From Argopecten irradians (lineage: Eukaryota; Mollusca; Bivalvia; Pectinida; Pectinidae), in assembly GCF_041381155.1 (NCBI RefSeq), contig NC_091142.1, positions 21,724,362 to 21,788,361 of the forward strand: a stretch of DNA of 64,000 bases, read 5' to 3'. The notes below the pieces were generated by a model that was not told the origin of the DNA, did no database searches, and saw nothing but the letters and a program-made list of their open reading frames with translations. Shown here piece by piece: positions 11,001 through 23,638 of this stretch (within the stretch, counting starts at the first letter, position 1; the number at the start of each line of letters is the position of its first letter). A program made the translations under genes and the position numbers.

Positions 11001-14000
11001 TTTCGTCACCTCTCCATCATCAACACTGTCCGTCAAACTCTCATCATCAACACTGTCGTCGCCTCTCATCATCAACACTGTCGTCGCCTCCATCATCAAC
11101 ACTGTCGTCGCCTCTCATCATCAACACTGTCGTCGCCTCTCATCATCAACACTGTCGTCATCTCATCATCAACACTGTCGTCGCCTCTCATCATCAACAC
11201 TGTCGTCGCCTCTCTCATCATCAACACTGTCGTCGCCTCTCATCATCAACACTGTCGTCGCTCTCATCATCAACACTGTCGTCGCCTCTCATCATCAACA
11301 CTGTCGTCGCCTCCTCATCATCAACACTGTCGTCACACTCTCATCATCAACACTGCGTCGCCTCTCATCATCAACACTGTCGTCGCCTCTCATCATCAAC
11401 ACTGCCGTCAACACTGTCGTCGCCTCTCACCATCAACACTGTCGTCGCCTCTCATCATCAACACTGTCGTCGCCTCAACCATCAACATCAACACTGTCGT
11501 CGCCTCCCATCATCAACACTGTCGTCGCACCTCTCATCATCAACACTGTCGTCAATCAACACTGTCGTCGCCTCTCATCATCAACACTGTCGTCTCTCAT
11601 CATCAACACTCGCACATCATCAAACACTGTCGTCGTCTCTCATCATCAACACTGTCGTCGCCTCTCATCATCAACACTGTCGTCATCAACACTGTCGTCG
11701 CCTCTCACCATCAACACTGTCGTCGCCTCTCATCATCAACACTGTCGTCGCCTCTCATCATCAACACTGTCGTCGCATCTCTCCATCATCAACACTGTCG
11801 TCGCTCTCATCATCAAACATCTCCCTCACCATCAACACTGTCGTCGCCTCTCTCATCATCAACACTGTCGTCGCCTCTCATCATCAACACTGTCGTCGCC
11901 TCAAATCAACACTGTCGTCGCATCCTCATCATCAACACTGTCGTCGCCTCTCATCATCAACACTGTCGTCGCCTCTCATCATCAACACTGTCAATCACAC
12001 TGTCGTCGCCTCCATCATCAACACTGTCGTCACCTCTCATCATCAACACTGTCGTCGCCTCTCAACACTGTCGTCGCCTCTCAATCAACACTGTCGTCGC
12101 CTCTCATCATCAACACTGTCGTCGCCTCTCATCATCAACACTGTCGTCGCCTCCCATCATCAACACTGTCGTCGCCTCTCATCATCAACACTGTCGTCGC
12201 CTCTCATCATCAACACTGTCCGTCGCCATCATCAACACTGTCGTCACCTCCACACACACTCATCAACACTGTCGTCGCCTCTCATCATCAACACTGTCGT
12301 CGCCTCTCATCATCAACACTGTCGTCGCCTCTCATCATCAACACTGTCGTCGCCTCTCATCATCAACACTGTCGTCGTCGCATCATCAACACTCCGCCTC
12401 CTCATCATCAACACTGTCGTCGCCTCTCACCATCAATCAACACTGTCGTCGCCTCTCATCATCAACACTGTCGTCGCCTCTCATCATCAACACTGTCGTC
12501 GCCTCTCATCATCAACACTGTCGTCGCCTCTCATCATCAACACTGTCGTCGCCTCTCATCATCAACACTGTCGTCACCTGTCGTCATCATCATCAACACT
12601 GTCGTCGCCTCTCATCATCAACACTGTCGTCGCCTCTCATCATCAACACTGTCGTCGCCTCTCATCATCAACACTGTCGTCGCCTCTCATCATCAACACT
12701 GTCGTCGCCTCATCATCAACACTGTCGTCGCCTCTCATCATCAACACTGTCGTCGCCTCTCATCATCAACACTGTCGTCGCCTCTCATCATCAACACTGT
12801 CGTCGCCTCTCATCATCAACACTGTCGTCGCCTCTCATCATCAACACTGTCGTCGCCTCTCATCATCAACACTGTCGTCGCCTCTCATCATCAACATCAA
12901 CATCTGTCGCACCTCTCATCATCAACACTGTCGTCTCATCATCAACCTCTCACCTCAACACTGTCGTCGCCTCTCATCATCAACACTGTCGTCGCCTCTC
13001 ATCATCAACACTGTCGTCGCCTCCCATCATCAACACTGTCGTCGCCTCCATCATCAACACTGTCGTCCGCCTCTCATCATCAACACTGTTCGTCGCCTAC
13101 CATCATCAACACTGTCGTCGCCGTCCACATGTATCCAACACTTTCGAGTCACCTCTCATTATCAACACTGGTCCCGTCACCTCTCATTTTCAACACTGGT
13201 CTCGCCTCTCATCATCGACACTGTCGTTCGCCTCCCATCAACAACACTGTCGTCGCCCTCTCATCATCACACTGTCGTCGCCTCCCACCATCAACACTGT
13301 CGGTCGCCTCCCACCATCAAAACTGTCGTCACCTCTCATTATCAACACTGTCCGTCGCCTCCCCATCATCAACACTCTCGTCACCACACAGCATCAAACA
13401 CTGTCGTCACCTCTCATTATCAAACACTGTTCGTCACCCTCTGATTATCAACACTGTCGTCGCATCTCACCATTCATCACTGTCCGTTCGCCTCTCATCA
13501 TCAACACGTGTCGTCACCTCCCATTATCAAACCACTTGCCGTCGCCTCTCCATCATCAACACTGTCGTCACCTCCCATCATCAAAACTGCCGCGCATCCT
13601 CACCATCAACACTGTCGCCGCCTCCCATCATCAACACTGTCGTCACTACCTCTCCATCAACACTGCCTTCGCATCTCATCATCAACACTGTCGTCACCTC
13701 ACATCGTCAACACTGCCTGTCGCCTCCCATCATCAACACAGCCTGTCGCATCTCACCAACATACACTGTCTTCGTCTACTCATCATCAACACTGTCATCA
13801 ACACCCATGCTCACCACTGTCGTCAGCTCCCACCATCAACCCTGGCCGTCGCCTCTCATCATCAACACTGTCGTCGTGTCTCATCATCAACACTGTCGTG
13901 CACCTCGCATCATCAACACTGTCGTCACATCTTCATCATCAACACTGTCGTCACCTCTCATCAATCAGATCACAGCGCGTCACCTCTCCATCATCCAACA

Positions 14001-15900
14001 CTGTCCGTCGCATCTCTCAATCAACACTGTCGTCACCTCTCATCATCACACGTCGGTCGCCTCCCATCATCAACACTGCCGTCGCCTCTCATAATCAAAA
14101 CTGTCGTCGTCATTCAACATCAACACTGGTGTCGTCGTCCTCTCATCCATCAACACTGTCGTCGTCTCTCATATCACACTGTCGTTGCCTCCCATCAGCA
14201 ACACTGTCGTCGCCTCCCATCATCAACGCTGTCATCGCCTCCCATCATCAAAATCTGTCTGTCGGCCTCCCATCATCACACTCTCGTCGCTCCATCATCG
14301 CAATCACTGCCGTCGCCTCTCCATCATCCAACACTGTCTTCACCTCTCATCCACAACAACCTGTCGTCACCTCTGCATTCATCAACACTGTCGTCGCCTA
14401 CTTCACCTCACATGCTCGCCTCTCACCATCAACACTGTCTTCACCTCTCATCATCAACACTGTCGTCACCTCTCATCATCAACACTGCCGTCGGCCTCTC
14501 ACCATCAACACGTCGTCACTCCATCTCACCATCAACACTGTCTTCACCTCTCATCATCAACACTGGTCCGCGGCCACCACCCGCCACCATCAACACTGCC
14601 GTCGCCTCCCCCGATCATTCCACTGTTTGTCTGTCGCCGCCCTCACACTGCCGTCGCCTCCCACCATCCAACACTACCGTCCGCCTCCCCACCATCAACA
14701 CAGCGTCGCCTCCCATCTCAACAACTGCGTTCCCATCTCTTCATCAACACTGTCGTCTGCCTCCCTCAACACCTCTGTCGTCGCTCCCATCATCAACACT
14801 GTCGTTCGCCTTCCACCATCAAACACTGCGTCACCTCCCACAATCAACACTGTCGTCGCTCCATAATCAACAGTGTCGTCCGCCTCCCACCATCAACACT
14901 GCGTCGGCCTCCACCATCAACACTGTCGGTCACCTACCCACCATCAACAACATGCACGTCGCCTTCCCTTCATCAACACACTCGATTCGCCTCCTTCCCC
15001 ACACTGTCGTCTCCTCTCATCCATCACGCTGTCGTCGCCTCCCATCATCAACACTGTCCCGTCGCCTCCCTTCATTCTACGACTGTCGTCCGCCTCACAT
15101 CATCAACACTGTCGTCACCTCCCACCCATCAACACTGCTCGCCCTCCGCATCATCAACTCTGTCGTCTGCCTTCCCCATGCATCAACACTACCGTCGCCT
15201 CCCATCATCTAGTCTTGCCCTGATCTCCCATCATCAACACTGCCGACGGCATCCATCTTCAACACATGTCCGTCACCTCCCATCTTCAACACTGCCCGTC
15301 GGCCCTCCCACCTTTCAATCACTGCCGTCGTGCCTCCCATCTTCAACACTGTCGTCACTCCCACCATCAACACTACCGTCCGCCTCCCATTCATCAACTA
15401 CTGCCGTCGTCCCCCCCTCCACCATCAATCACTGTCGTTCGCATCCCATACTTCAACTCAGACTGGACGCCGTCGTACCATTCACCATCATCAACACTGT
15501 CGTTCGGCTTCCCCTCATCAAACACTGTTTGTTCACAATCTCACCTTCCTAACACTGTCGTCGCTTCCCATTATTTATTCTCTGTTGTCCACCCCTCATA
15601 CGATCGAACACTGGCCGTCGCCTCTTAACCATCATCACTCTGTTCGATCACCGATCCCAATTCATCAAACACTGCCGTCACCATCTAACCATATTTCACA
15701 GTCCTAGACATCTAATCATCCTACAACACTGCCCGTCGCCCTCTCACCTTCCTTTCCTACTTGTCGGACATCAGACCTCCTTGCTTCATACAACTGACCC
15801 GGTTTCCGCTTTTCTCATCATCCAACAACTGTCGTCGCCTCCTATCATCAATACTCTGCGTCGCTCTCATCATCCAATCTGTCGTTGCTCCCGCATAAAA
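8100..15900. repeat. 25-bp minisatellite array, about 300 units
   Basis: Tandem unit of 25 bp with core CATCAACACTGTCGTCGCC followed by TC, C or T and CAT. About 7.8 kb gives roughly 310 units. Between about 10.9 and 13.1 kb the units are almost identical (for example 12601-12890). From 8.1-9.2 kb the unit often has CACCATCAAC or CCCATC. From about 9.2-10.9 and 13.1-15.9 kb single-base indels and substitutions accumulate until the pattern fades. The unit is not a multiple of three, so a plus-strand frame passes through all three phases, and none contains a stop; this creates spurious long open frames. Each unit has two or three CpGs and very few Gs on the plus strand. Uniform centre with ragged edges is what unequal exchange produces, though assembly or long-read error could add to the edge noise. 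Confidence 0.97.
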
Positions 15901-17930
15901 CTGTTTAGCGCACTGTGTTCATGTTTTCCGTTTCCTATCTACTTTTTGCGTGCCATTGTAATGTTTTATCGTTGCTATTTTAGTATCACTATCAATGATA
16001 ACTTTCCAATTCTTAAAGTTGCATAATTATCCGACGTATGTGCTCATGGTCTTGTCGGTTTTACACAATTTACAAATATAAAGACTTTCCTGAGAAATAA
16101 GTTCGAAGAAAACCGCAACTGCAAATCAATTATTCCATACATGTACATGCTCATTCGTGATGATCTTTTTAAGTCATAAAGCATTACACATTATTTCACT
16201 CCACAAGCAGAGTTGGAGGAACCGTTTTTCATCGTAATCAACTTAAATTTTGTGCAAGCTACAGTTAAGACAAAGACTAGCATGAATTCTTAAAAAAAAA
16301 AACATAACAATTCTCGAGAAATAATACTCTTGTTTACGTCCGAGCTTTGTATTGTATGAGGGTAACCATGTAATACAGCCGCCAGCGACAATGATTGTAA
16401 TGCATCTGATAAACCAATGCGTGTTTTCCGAGGATGGCGGTGCGCTCGTGAACGTAAGGCGGCGCATCGCTTTCTGACAGTACATACGAGTCCTGTGTAA
16501 CGGGGACTAGATATTGATTTTAATTACATAAGTTTATTCTGATAACTATACATATGTGCCAGAGAAAGTGCACGAGACACCACCATATCGAAATGCGCAC
16601 TCGCTGACGTTCAGGAAATTTCTTGTCGCATGTGTGCTTGCCGTCCTGAACACGCCTTAGTATAACACCCATATGAGAGAAATTATAGCATTTGCTAAAC
16701 AAACTATTGTATAACATTGAATTCACTTACATCGTTAAGCTACGTAGCTATCTGCTGACCAAACAGCTGCATAACATTGAATCTGCTGACCAAACAGTCG
16801 TATCGTATTTAGCCGTCGGCAAATCTAACCGGTATTTAATTTTATTCTTTAATCAGTCGGACCAGGTTGGTAATACGTCCTTGTTATAATTCTAACCATT
16901 GTGTTATGTATAGTGTCCATGCTAGAGTCTCATGCCAGTACAAAATAGTGAACAAGCTTTTGGGTGTACGGTCTGATGCCGACAATCCTTTGGGTATAGG
17001 ACTATCCTTTAAACAATCAAGGTACGTTATAAGTCGTTTTATTCATTTGATATGTATCTATAAAGTAAGCTTATTTTTAGACTGCTAGGCCCTAGTCTTA
17101 TACAAAATGTGTATATAGATGTAAGTGTAGATATTTATGTAGGTTATTTACGATATGTAAATTACCTTAAACCGTTGATGTAAGGGTAAGTATTATGTAC
17201 CTTTAAGTAAGAGTTTATGGATTATAGAGTTGACTCTTGAAAGAGTATTTCCCTATTTGATGACGTAAGTACATTTGTATTTATTCCAACCCATCCCCGT
17301 GTTTTATCACATGGTACTCCTGATGCATTTGTCAAATATTGTCGTTAACTGCGTTATACGTAGCTAGGGTTACATTGTCAATAGGGTATCTGTCACTTAT
17401 AATTAGCCGTCAAAACATATAGACTTCTTTAAGTTGTGGAGTTTTACGCCGTGGGGCCACGTTCGATTTCTGCTCGAGACACTTGGCAGTAATGTGTAGT
17501 ATCCCTGTTTGATATACCCGATTTTATACCCGATTTCGGTTAAATAGCACGCGGAAGGTGTTTAGTCACAGGTTAAGATATAAGAAAACCAGGTTAAAAA
17601 GGATCGGGATGAGCTTGTACATTGTAAATATTTGTACATGTAGCTACATGTATATAGGTCTTTGACCAGGGACATTCGACAGGAATGTATATATATCGCC
17701 TGTACTTCTTTAATATATTGTAATGACATAATGATCAAGTGTACACAAACAAGCGGCGCCGTTTCCAGTTATGTGTTGTTTTTTTTTTAGAAATATTGTA
17801 TTACTGGTAGTTACAACCGAATGAAAACCCGACACTTCTCTCCGTCACGATCACCATTTTTCAAAAATATATTTACCCTCTCACTTCTATTTCTGGTGCC
17901 ACTGTGCCAGATCGCGATTATCAGACTGTT
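15901..17930. other. Unassigned DNA right of the minisatellite
   Basis: No gene recognised. At 16751-16800 a short phrase, CTGCTGACCAAACAG with CATAACATTGAAT, is directly repeated. Otherwise this is AT-rich single-copy-looking sequence. Confidence 0.4.
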
Positions 17931-17934
17931 TCTG

Positions 17935-18150
17935 TGTTGCTTGGTGTCTTCGGTGGCATGCTTCAGTGATATAACACTATAAAAAAGGCAACAGTTCTAC
18001 TATACAAGAAGACACAACACGAACATACCGCAACCTCCTAAAACACGCACCTCACACAACATACATGCAACACACTGCATTACATGGGAGGCCGTCCTTA
18101 CATGACCATGGCTGTTAATAGGACGTTAAAATCATCAAACAAACAAACAA
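17935..18150 (+). repeat. Dispersed SINE-like repeat R1 (copy 3)
   Basis: Reads GTTGCTTGGTGTCTTCGGTG, GCATGCTTCAGTGATATAAC, ACTATAAAA, then GGGAGGCCGTCCTTACATGA, CCATGGCTGTTAATAGGACG, TTAAAATCATC and a CAAA-rich tail. The ending (CTGTTAATAGGACGTTAAA followed by simple repeats) is the usual 3' end of bivalve SINE-type repeats as I know them. Confidence 0.7.
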
Positions 18151-18339
18151 ACAATTCTTGATTATACGTGAATTATCGCTTGATATACATTTGTCTGTTC
18201 ACGTGACTAGTGATACATAATAACTTCGAAACACACAAATATAACATATACAGTGCATAGTCTGTTTATTAACCCAAGTACTAGTGTATCCGGTATATAG
18301 CTTTATAGTTATATATACACATGTCCGCGAACACGTACG

Positions 18340-18390
18340 TAATAATAATAATCTAATTAATAATTATATATATAATAATAATTCCATTCA
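18340..18390. repeat. TAA/TA-rich low-complexity tract
   Basis: Runs of TAATAATAATAA and TATATATATAATAATAAT. Confidence 0.75.
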
Positions 18391-18534
18391 ATAGTATTTT
18401 CAATTAGTAAGGAGTAATCGCTTTATAAATACCATTGGATGACTGAAAATGAAAAATTGAAAGTTGTTACATTCGTATGTTTGCTCCTTTCGGGACACCA
18501 CGTCGTTTATCCTTGATGTAAACCACACGCCAGA

Positions 18535-18830
18535 GACACCCTGGAGAACATCTCTGGATGACTCCAGGGTTCCCTATCACTTACGATCTGTAAACACCCC
18601 TGCACTATCGCCGAATAACGGTACACTGTGGTCTGACCTGAAAGTGTGACCTATGGAAGTGTTGGGCGTTGGTCTCTCTGTAAGTTTTCAAAGGATTTTT
18701 GCTTTGGGGGCCTGAGTATTGGTTCATAGTTTTTTCTCGAGCTGCCTATAGTTTTTACTATGAGTTAGTCCAGGGGTGTAAAATATCATATGTGATCGGA
18801 AAACACCTGGAGTTAACGAGGGATTTAATG
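18535..18830. repeat. Dispersed repeat R3 related blocks
   Basis: Contains GACTCCAGGGTTCCCTATCA followed by CTTACGATCTGTAAACACCC, and about 220 bp later CCAGGGGTGTAAAATATCAT with GTGATCGGAAAACACCTGGA and GTTAACGAGG. These echo 3640-3712 and 46425-46487. The two short open frames in this stretch are products of the repeat. Confidence 0.4.
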
Positions 18831-18909
18831 AGGAAAGGCATGCTAAAGTTTGCAATTATACCACCCATCGAAGACCCGATTGAGGACTCGGAGTTGTGTA
18901 GGTATTTCT

Positions 18910-20880
18910 GATGAAACGCTCAGCGTTTGTCTCTTTGAAAACCGCACCTCATTATTAAATGATTTTGAAATGACAACTTATCTGTTTTTCGTGCAGAAGT
19001 ACCGATTTTTGTGAACACCCACTAGTAATATTTGGAAATTTTTGTTTAGGGTCGTAAAGCTAAGTAAGGTTCAGATGTTTTCGTCTCAAGCATGCCTTCC
19101 ACACCGATTTACCAAATATTTACAATGTAGAGTATGATTTCTATCGATTTTTTATATAGAATCCATAAGACGCCTTAAATGGTCTATGACCACTTAAATG
19201 TTATAAACTGTAAAATTAACGTCTCAAGTGTACACTATGCATTTTACCTTATGTACTTAAAGTGTCACAATTATTATGTGCTTACAGCGATGGCATTTAA
19301 ACACTAGATTATAGATCTAAATCAAAAAACAATTATTTCCTTTTTTTAAACGTGGTGTAAATAGATATCAATTTTCACTGTTCATTTTATCTATGCATAT
19401 AAACTCTGCAGTATCATTATTTATCAGTTATCTTTTTATTATCCTTTAATTTTGTATTTTAGAACTCATCAGGAAAAAATAAAAGTACAATCAAGAACAA
19501 CAATACATTATAAGCTGCTAATTGAACTGGTAAATCTACATGAGACACCTCAGGTCACGGATATAAATCAGAATTGAGTATTTGAACATTTCAATATAAT
19601 ATGATGGCAAATACCAAAGTAACATAACCCAACTCGGATTACCTTCTACTTCCATTATATACCATGAAATAACTATTTAGTGACACGCCTCTAACAAGCA
19701 TGACAGCATTGGAAACTCACTTCCTAATGCACACTCCCATTCTATTTCAAATTATCTTATCTAATGAAAAAAACGAAGGGACACAATTGCGTATATATAA
19801 ATCAACATTCAATGGAATTTGTGGGGTTGCAAACCTCCATAACGAAAACCCGAAGAAGCAATTATGATCTATGATTGTCTTCCTGTTATTTCCAGGACTA
19901 TCTTACGCAAATCTATTTCAATTTTGTCTTGTTAATATATGTTTTTTAAGGTATGAGGTACGAGATTTTGCATTCAAATTTCAAAACATTAAGTAACATG
20001 TCGTATTCCGTAATACCCTATTAAAGGTTTTTTTTTTTAAATATTTTATTATGGGTTTGAATTAATTCAGGAGAGAAGAGATATTTCCATTAAATAATTT
20101 TTGCTCGGACTGTTACGATATTCCACTCTGGTTTAAAAAAACGCAAAGCAATGTAACTTTGACAACGACAAAAAATATATATTGTTTGACAAATTTGATC
20201 AGAAGGTGGAATATGCAATAAATATACAGAAATTGCATGTGAAATCGAATGGTACATGTGTTCCAAATATGGACTTTTCGAAAAATAACATTATCATTGC
20301 CTAGACGCCAATAGGCACAAGCAAACCAGTCAATAATCACCTTGCCATATACGTTATAGTTTATCTATGTCCATGTAAAGATGTTTTTAAAATTATGCAG
20401 CAAATTTTGCCATTTGCTCAGGAACTATATTAGGCAAGCCAGGGAGAAAATAATTGAATCTCGGTTTTACATTTGATGGCGCGTGAGAGTCTAATGTGGT
20501 AACAATTTATTTATAGAATATACCATTATTTGCTTGAAAGGTAATATACAGGAACTCATTTTGTGTTTAGAAATAAACGATATTAAACATAAATTAGCAT
20601 TCGATACTGATTTTATTTTGTTTTATCGCTGAATTTCAAACATTTTACAACACGCTAACAGCCAAATTCCATCGCAAAACACAATGATCCACTAACGTCT
20701 GACACACTATATAACACTATGTATGGAACACATGGAATTGACATAGGGTGAAAGGTAAGGTTCAAATATACTAATCAGGTATTATATATGGGTTTTTCAT
20801 TACATGAAAAAAAAAGATAAATGATACATCTTTTGTATATTGATAAGATCAAATTATATGATGATAAAACCAGGTTATTT
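18910..20880. other. Unassigned AT-rich DNA
   Basis: Nothing recognised on either strand. Confidence 0.45.
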
Positions 20881-20884
20881 GATG

Positions 20885-21092
20885 AAATTCAAATCCGTGA
20901 ACAATCAAAACCGCTATATGCGACTCAACCTCTGTATAAAAACCACTGCCTGTTAAGAGCACTTTCCTATAGCGTTAATCCAAATGGTTCTATTTCAACA
21001 CAATTTGAACCTGTATATACCCTATTGGGCTATATAAGACCATGTTCCCGTTATCTCTTGGGTGGTCTCTATAGTGTATTTGAACCATCACG
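20885..21092 (+). repeat. Dispersed repeat R2 (copy 3)
   Basis: Carries GACTCAACCTCTGTATAAA, AACCACTGCCTGTTAAGAGC and a closing GGTGGTCTCTATAGTGTAT, the same phrases in the same order as the other R2 copies. The 94-codon open frame across it is not a gene. Confidence 0.5.
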
Positions 21093-21340
21093 CTATGACG
21101 TTTGATTAATATACGCTACCTACTTTTGTGCATAAAAAGGAGAAAGAGACCTAAGGCACGGGATGTTGTAATGCACTTTTATTAAAGCATGTGAGGACAA
21201 GAATAGCTGTTAGTTTTCAACGGCGGTCGTCATGCCATTAGAAGTGATTTCCCATTTACATAATACATTAATGTAGAATTAAAAAATTTATAAGCATATG
21301 CAAAAATAACATTAAATAACTCTCTATATTATCTATCTAC

Positions 21341-21395
21341 CTTCCCCCCCCACTCTCTCTCCACCTCCTCTCTCACCCTCCTCTACACGTCCAAC
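21341..21395. repeat. Polypyrimidine tract
   Basis: About 50 bases of almost only C and T (CCTTCCCCCCCCACTCTCTC and onward). Confidence 0.8.
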
Positions 21396-22326
21396 CATCA
21401 TCCATCTCTTCCTAATCATGTTAATACTGTAAATGAGAATAATTTATGCCATTTTTGGTTACTTTGTTATTATTATTAATTATAGTTCTGTAGGGAAGAG
21501 GACTTCATATAAATTTGGAAAACTATTTCCCAAACCAGGTTTAATATAATGATTATCACAATAAGGAATGACTTATTAGTTTAATAACACACTACATGTT
21601 ATTTATGTACTCGTTTACCATACGCAAGTATACCTGTCAACAGGTAGTTTACATCTACTAAAGCAGTAAGATATATTACATAATCGCTTAAAAACCCTAA
21701 TACCACACGTAAAGGTTATTGCATGGCTTTCGAGTATTAAGGGATTTCGCGCCTATGAGTAATAAGGTCCCGAAGTAGACGAGAAAATCATTGCAATTAA
21801 ATATGACCTTACTGCATTGCATCTTAACCTCGAACAATAAGACAGGTTGATTGAAAAATTATCACCTATTCCCATCCTATAACCAACCCCCAATATCCCA
21901 TTGTTGTGTGTATGATTTTACTGTTTTCTTATATTAATGTTGTGTAATATACGTTTTCGGTACAGAGTGGGTTGCGATTGCTCTATATGTAATGTCAAGT
22001 TCGTCTGAGACAGTGACGTCAAGTATTCATTAACCATTCGTTATGTGAAACAGCAGTACAATATTTACTTTCCATGTGCTGTAGAGAATATAAACTTTGA
22101 TTATGCGGTATATGTTGCAGCACCAAAATATTTTTTAGGGGATATGTACAGGATGATAAAACAAACGGAAACTTTTAAATGTAAAGTGAATTGTAATTTA
22201 AAAATAAATTCCCTATCTATATAATTCCGAAGTGTAATTTGTTGTGTTAAGGTTTCCTGATCGAGTTAAGAAGTTTACCTTAATTTAAAATAATTTAAGT
22301 TGCTATAATCATATGAGACCTGTTAA
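21396..22326. other. Unassigned DNA
   Basis: No exon, RNA gene or repeat family recognised. Confidence 0.45.
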
Positions 22327-22710
22327 ATATGATCAAACCGCCAGACAGAGCATAAAACGATTCTCATCGATTTTAAACAATTTAGTTGTGTTTAATTGTG
22401 TTTACTGTATCTCTAATTAACACACAAATAAATAACATGAAAATTATGTATTTTGCTTTCGCTGCATGCGTTAATCAGTACTTCATTCCACTAAAGGACA
22501 CTAGTTGCACGGAATTTTTTCGGGATGCAATTAATTATTTTTAATATTTTTTATCTTGAGGTAAAAAAAAGAAGCTCAAACTTTTCATTGGCGGTAATGG
22601 TGATGTGAAAAGTAAGTAACTTTTGTTACTGAAGAAAAATACTAAATCGTGCTGCTCCTGTTTTTTGAAAGTGAGAAAAAAATATCAATTTGTCAGCGGT
22701 CGGAGCATCT
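22327..22710 (+). mobile_element. TTAA-type MITE, family C (copy 1, older)
   Basis: Matches 47074-47424 along its whole length: AACCGCCAGACAGAGCATAA at the left, TTCGGGATGCAATTAATTAT in the middle, CTCAAACTTTTCATTGGCGG, GCTGCTCCTGTTTT and TTTGTCAGCGGTCGGAGCAT at the right. The ends are inverted repeats (CCGCCAGACAGA and TGTCAGCGG). TTAA flanks the left side; the right flank has decayed to TGAA. Non-coding. Confidence 0.75.
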
Positions 22711-23638
22711 TGAAATAAATTAATTGAAACATTTATTATTTGAAGCTTTTTTTATGTTTAGTTACAATAAATGTGATTTCCTTAATTGCATTTTCTTTTT
22801 TTTAAAAATCTTTGTCAGCATTGGTTAGTTGGTCTATATGTTGACCTAATCATTTAAGAAACAAGGTCAGTATTGTTTATCCTCTCCCTCTCTTACCAGC
22901 ATGTGTTACCATGGTTGACAGCACATATGTCGGCTGTCCCTTTCATGAAACCAGACCACGAGCCAGTCCTCGAATAGAAATACGGAATGAGAAAACGCCC
23001 TGGATGATGGCCCCTTAAAGGGCGGATTAGCACATTTCATGGTCATGTAATCCCGATTGGTCAGCTATAGGGGATTAGTGTGTCAGGACCTCAACTTGGG
23101 TAAACATATATTATTTATTTGGCAATATTATTCTTTTATGAAAGGGTGGAAGCATAATAGGAACAGGGCCAAAACAGATGCACAATCGGAGAGTAGGGGT
23201 AATTAGGGGTTAGAAATGTTGGTGAATTTATTCAACCAACTTCTCCTTTCGTTCCGAGGTTTAAGAAAGATGCAGTAAGTCAGTTATTGCATGCATTTCT
23301 CGTATCGGGACAAATAATGATCAAGTATGATACCTCAGGCTTTTGTCTTTTGGGTTAGCATAAGTAATGCTATTTTAAGAAATCTTAATGATATCGTATT
23401 TTGTGTCTAGACATCTTATATTGCGTTGAATATCTTACTGGAGGGAAATGGTAATTTTGATCATCTGCATTTTTCGATCATTTGGTAAATCTACCTTTGT
23501 AGTTACCAGTAACCACAGAGCTCTATCCATCCACAAAGCAATGATCCACTCCGTTGATACTTCCCGTTTAATATCGAATGGTGTTGCTTTACTTTTAGAT
23601 ATGTGTGACCTATACAGTTAGACGTGAACCTGTGAAAT
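22711..23638 (+). promoter_or_regulatory. Upstream region of the intact ABCG gene
   Basis: No clear core promoter can be read. A possible splice acceptor (TTTACTTTTAG) lies about 40 bases before the start codon, so the 5' untranslated region may be split by an intron with the true promoter further upstream. An in-frame TGA stands two codons before the start. Confidence 0.3.

Noticed and set aside
8083-15707. Very long plus-strand open frames (up to about 1,065 codons) and short minus-strand ones
   Set aside because: They are translations of a 25-bp minisatellite with no stop in any plus phase. They overlap in different frames and have no domain, no proper start context and no gene-like codon use.
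8100-15900. CRISPR array
   Set aside because: Units are 25 bp and directly contiguous with no spacers, and the DNA is eukaryotic.
17090-17830. Solo LTR
   Set aside because: The composition recalls an LTR, but no matching TG..CA ends or target duplication could be fixed.
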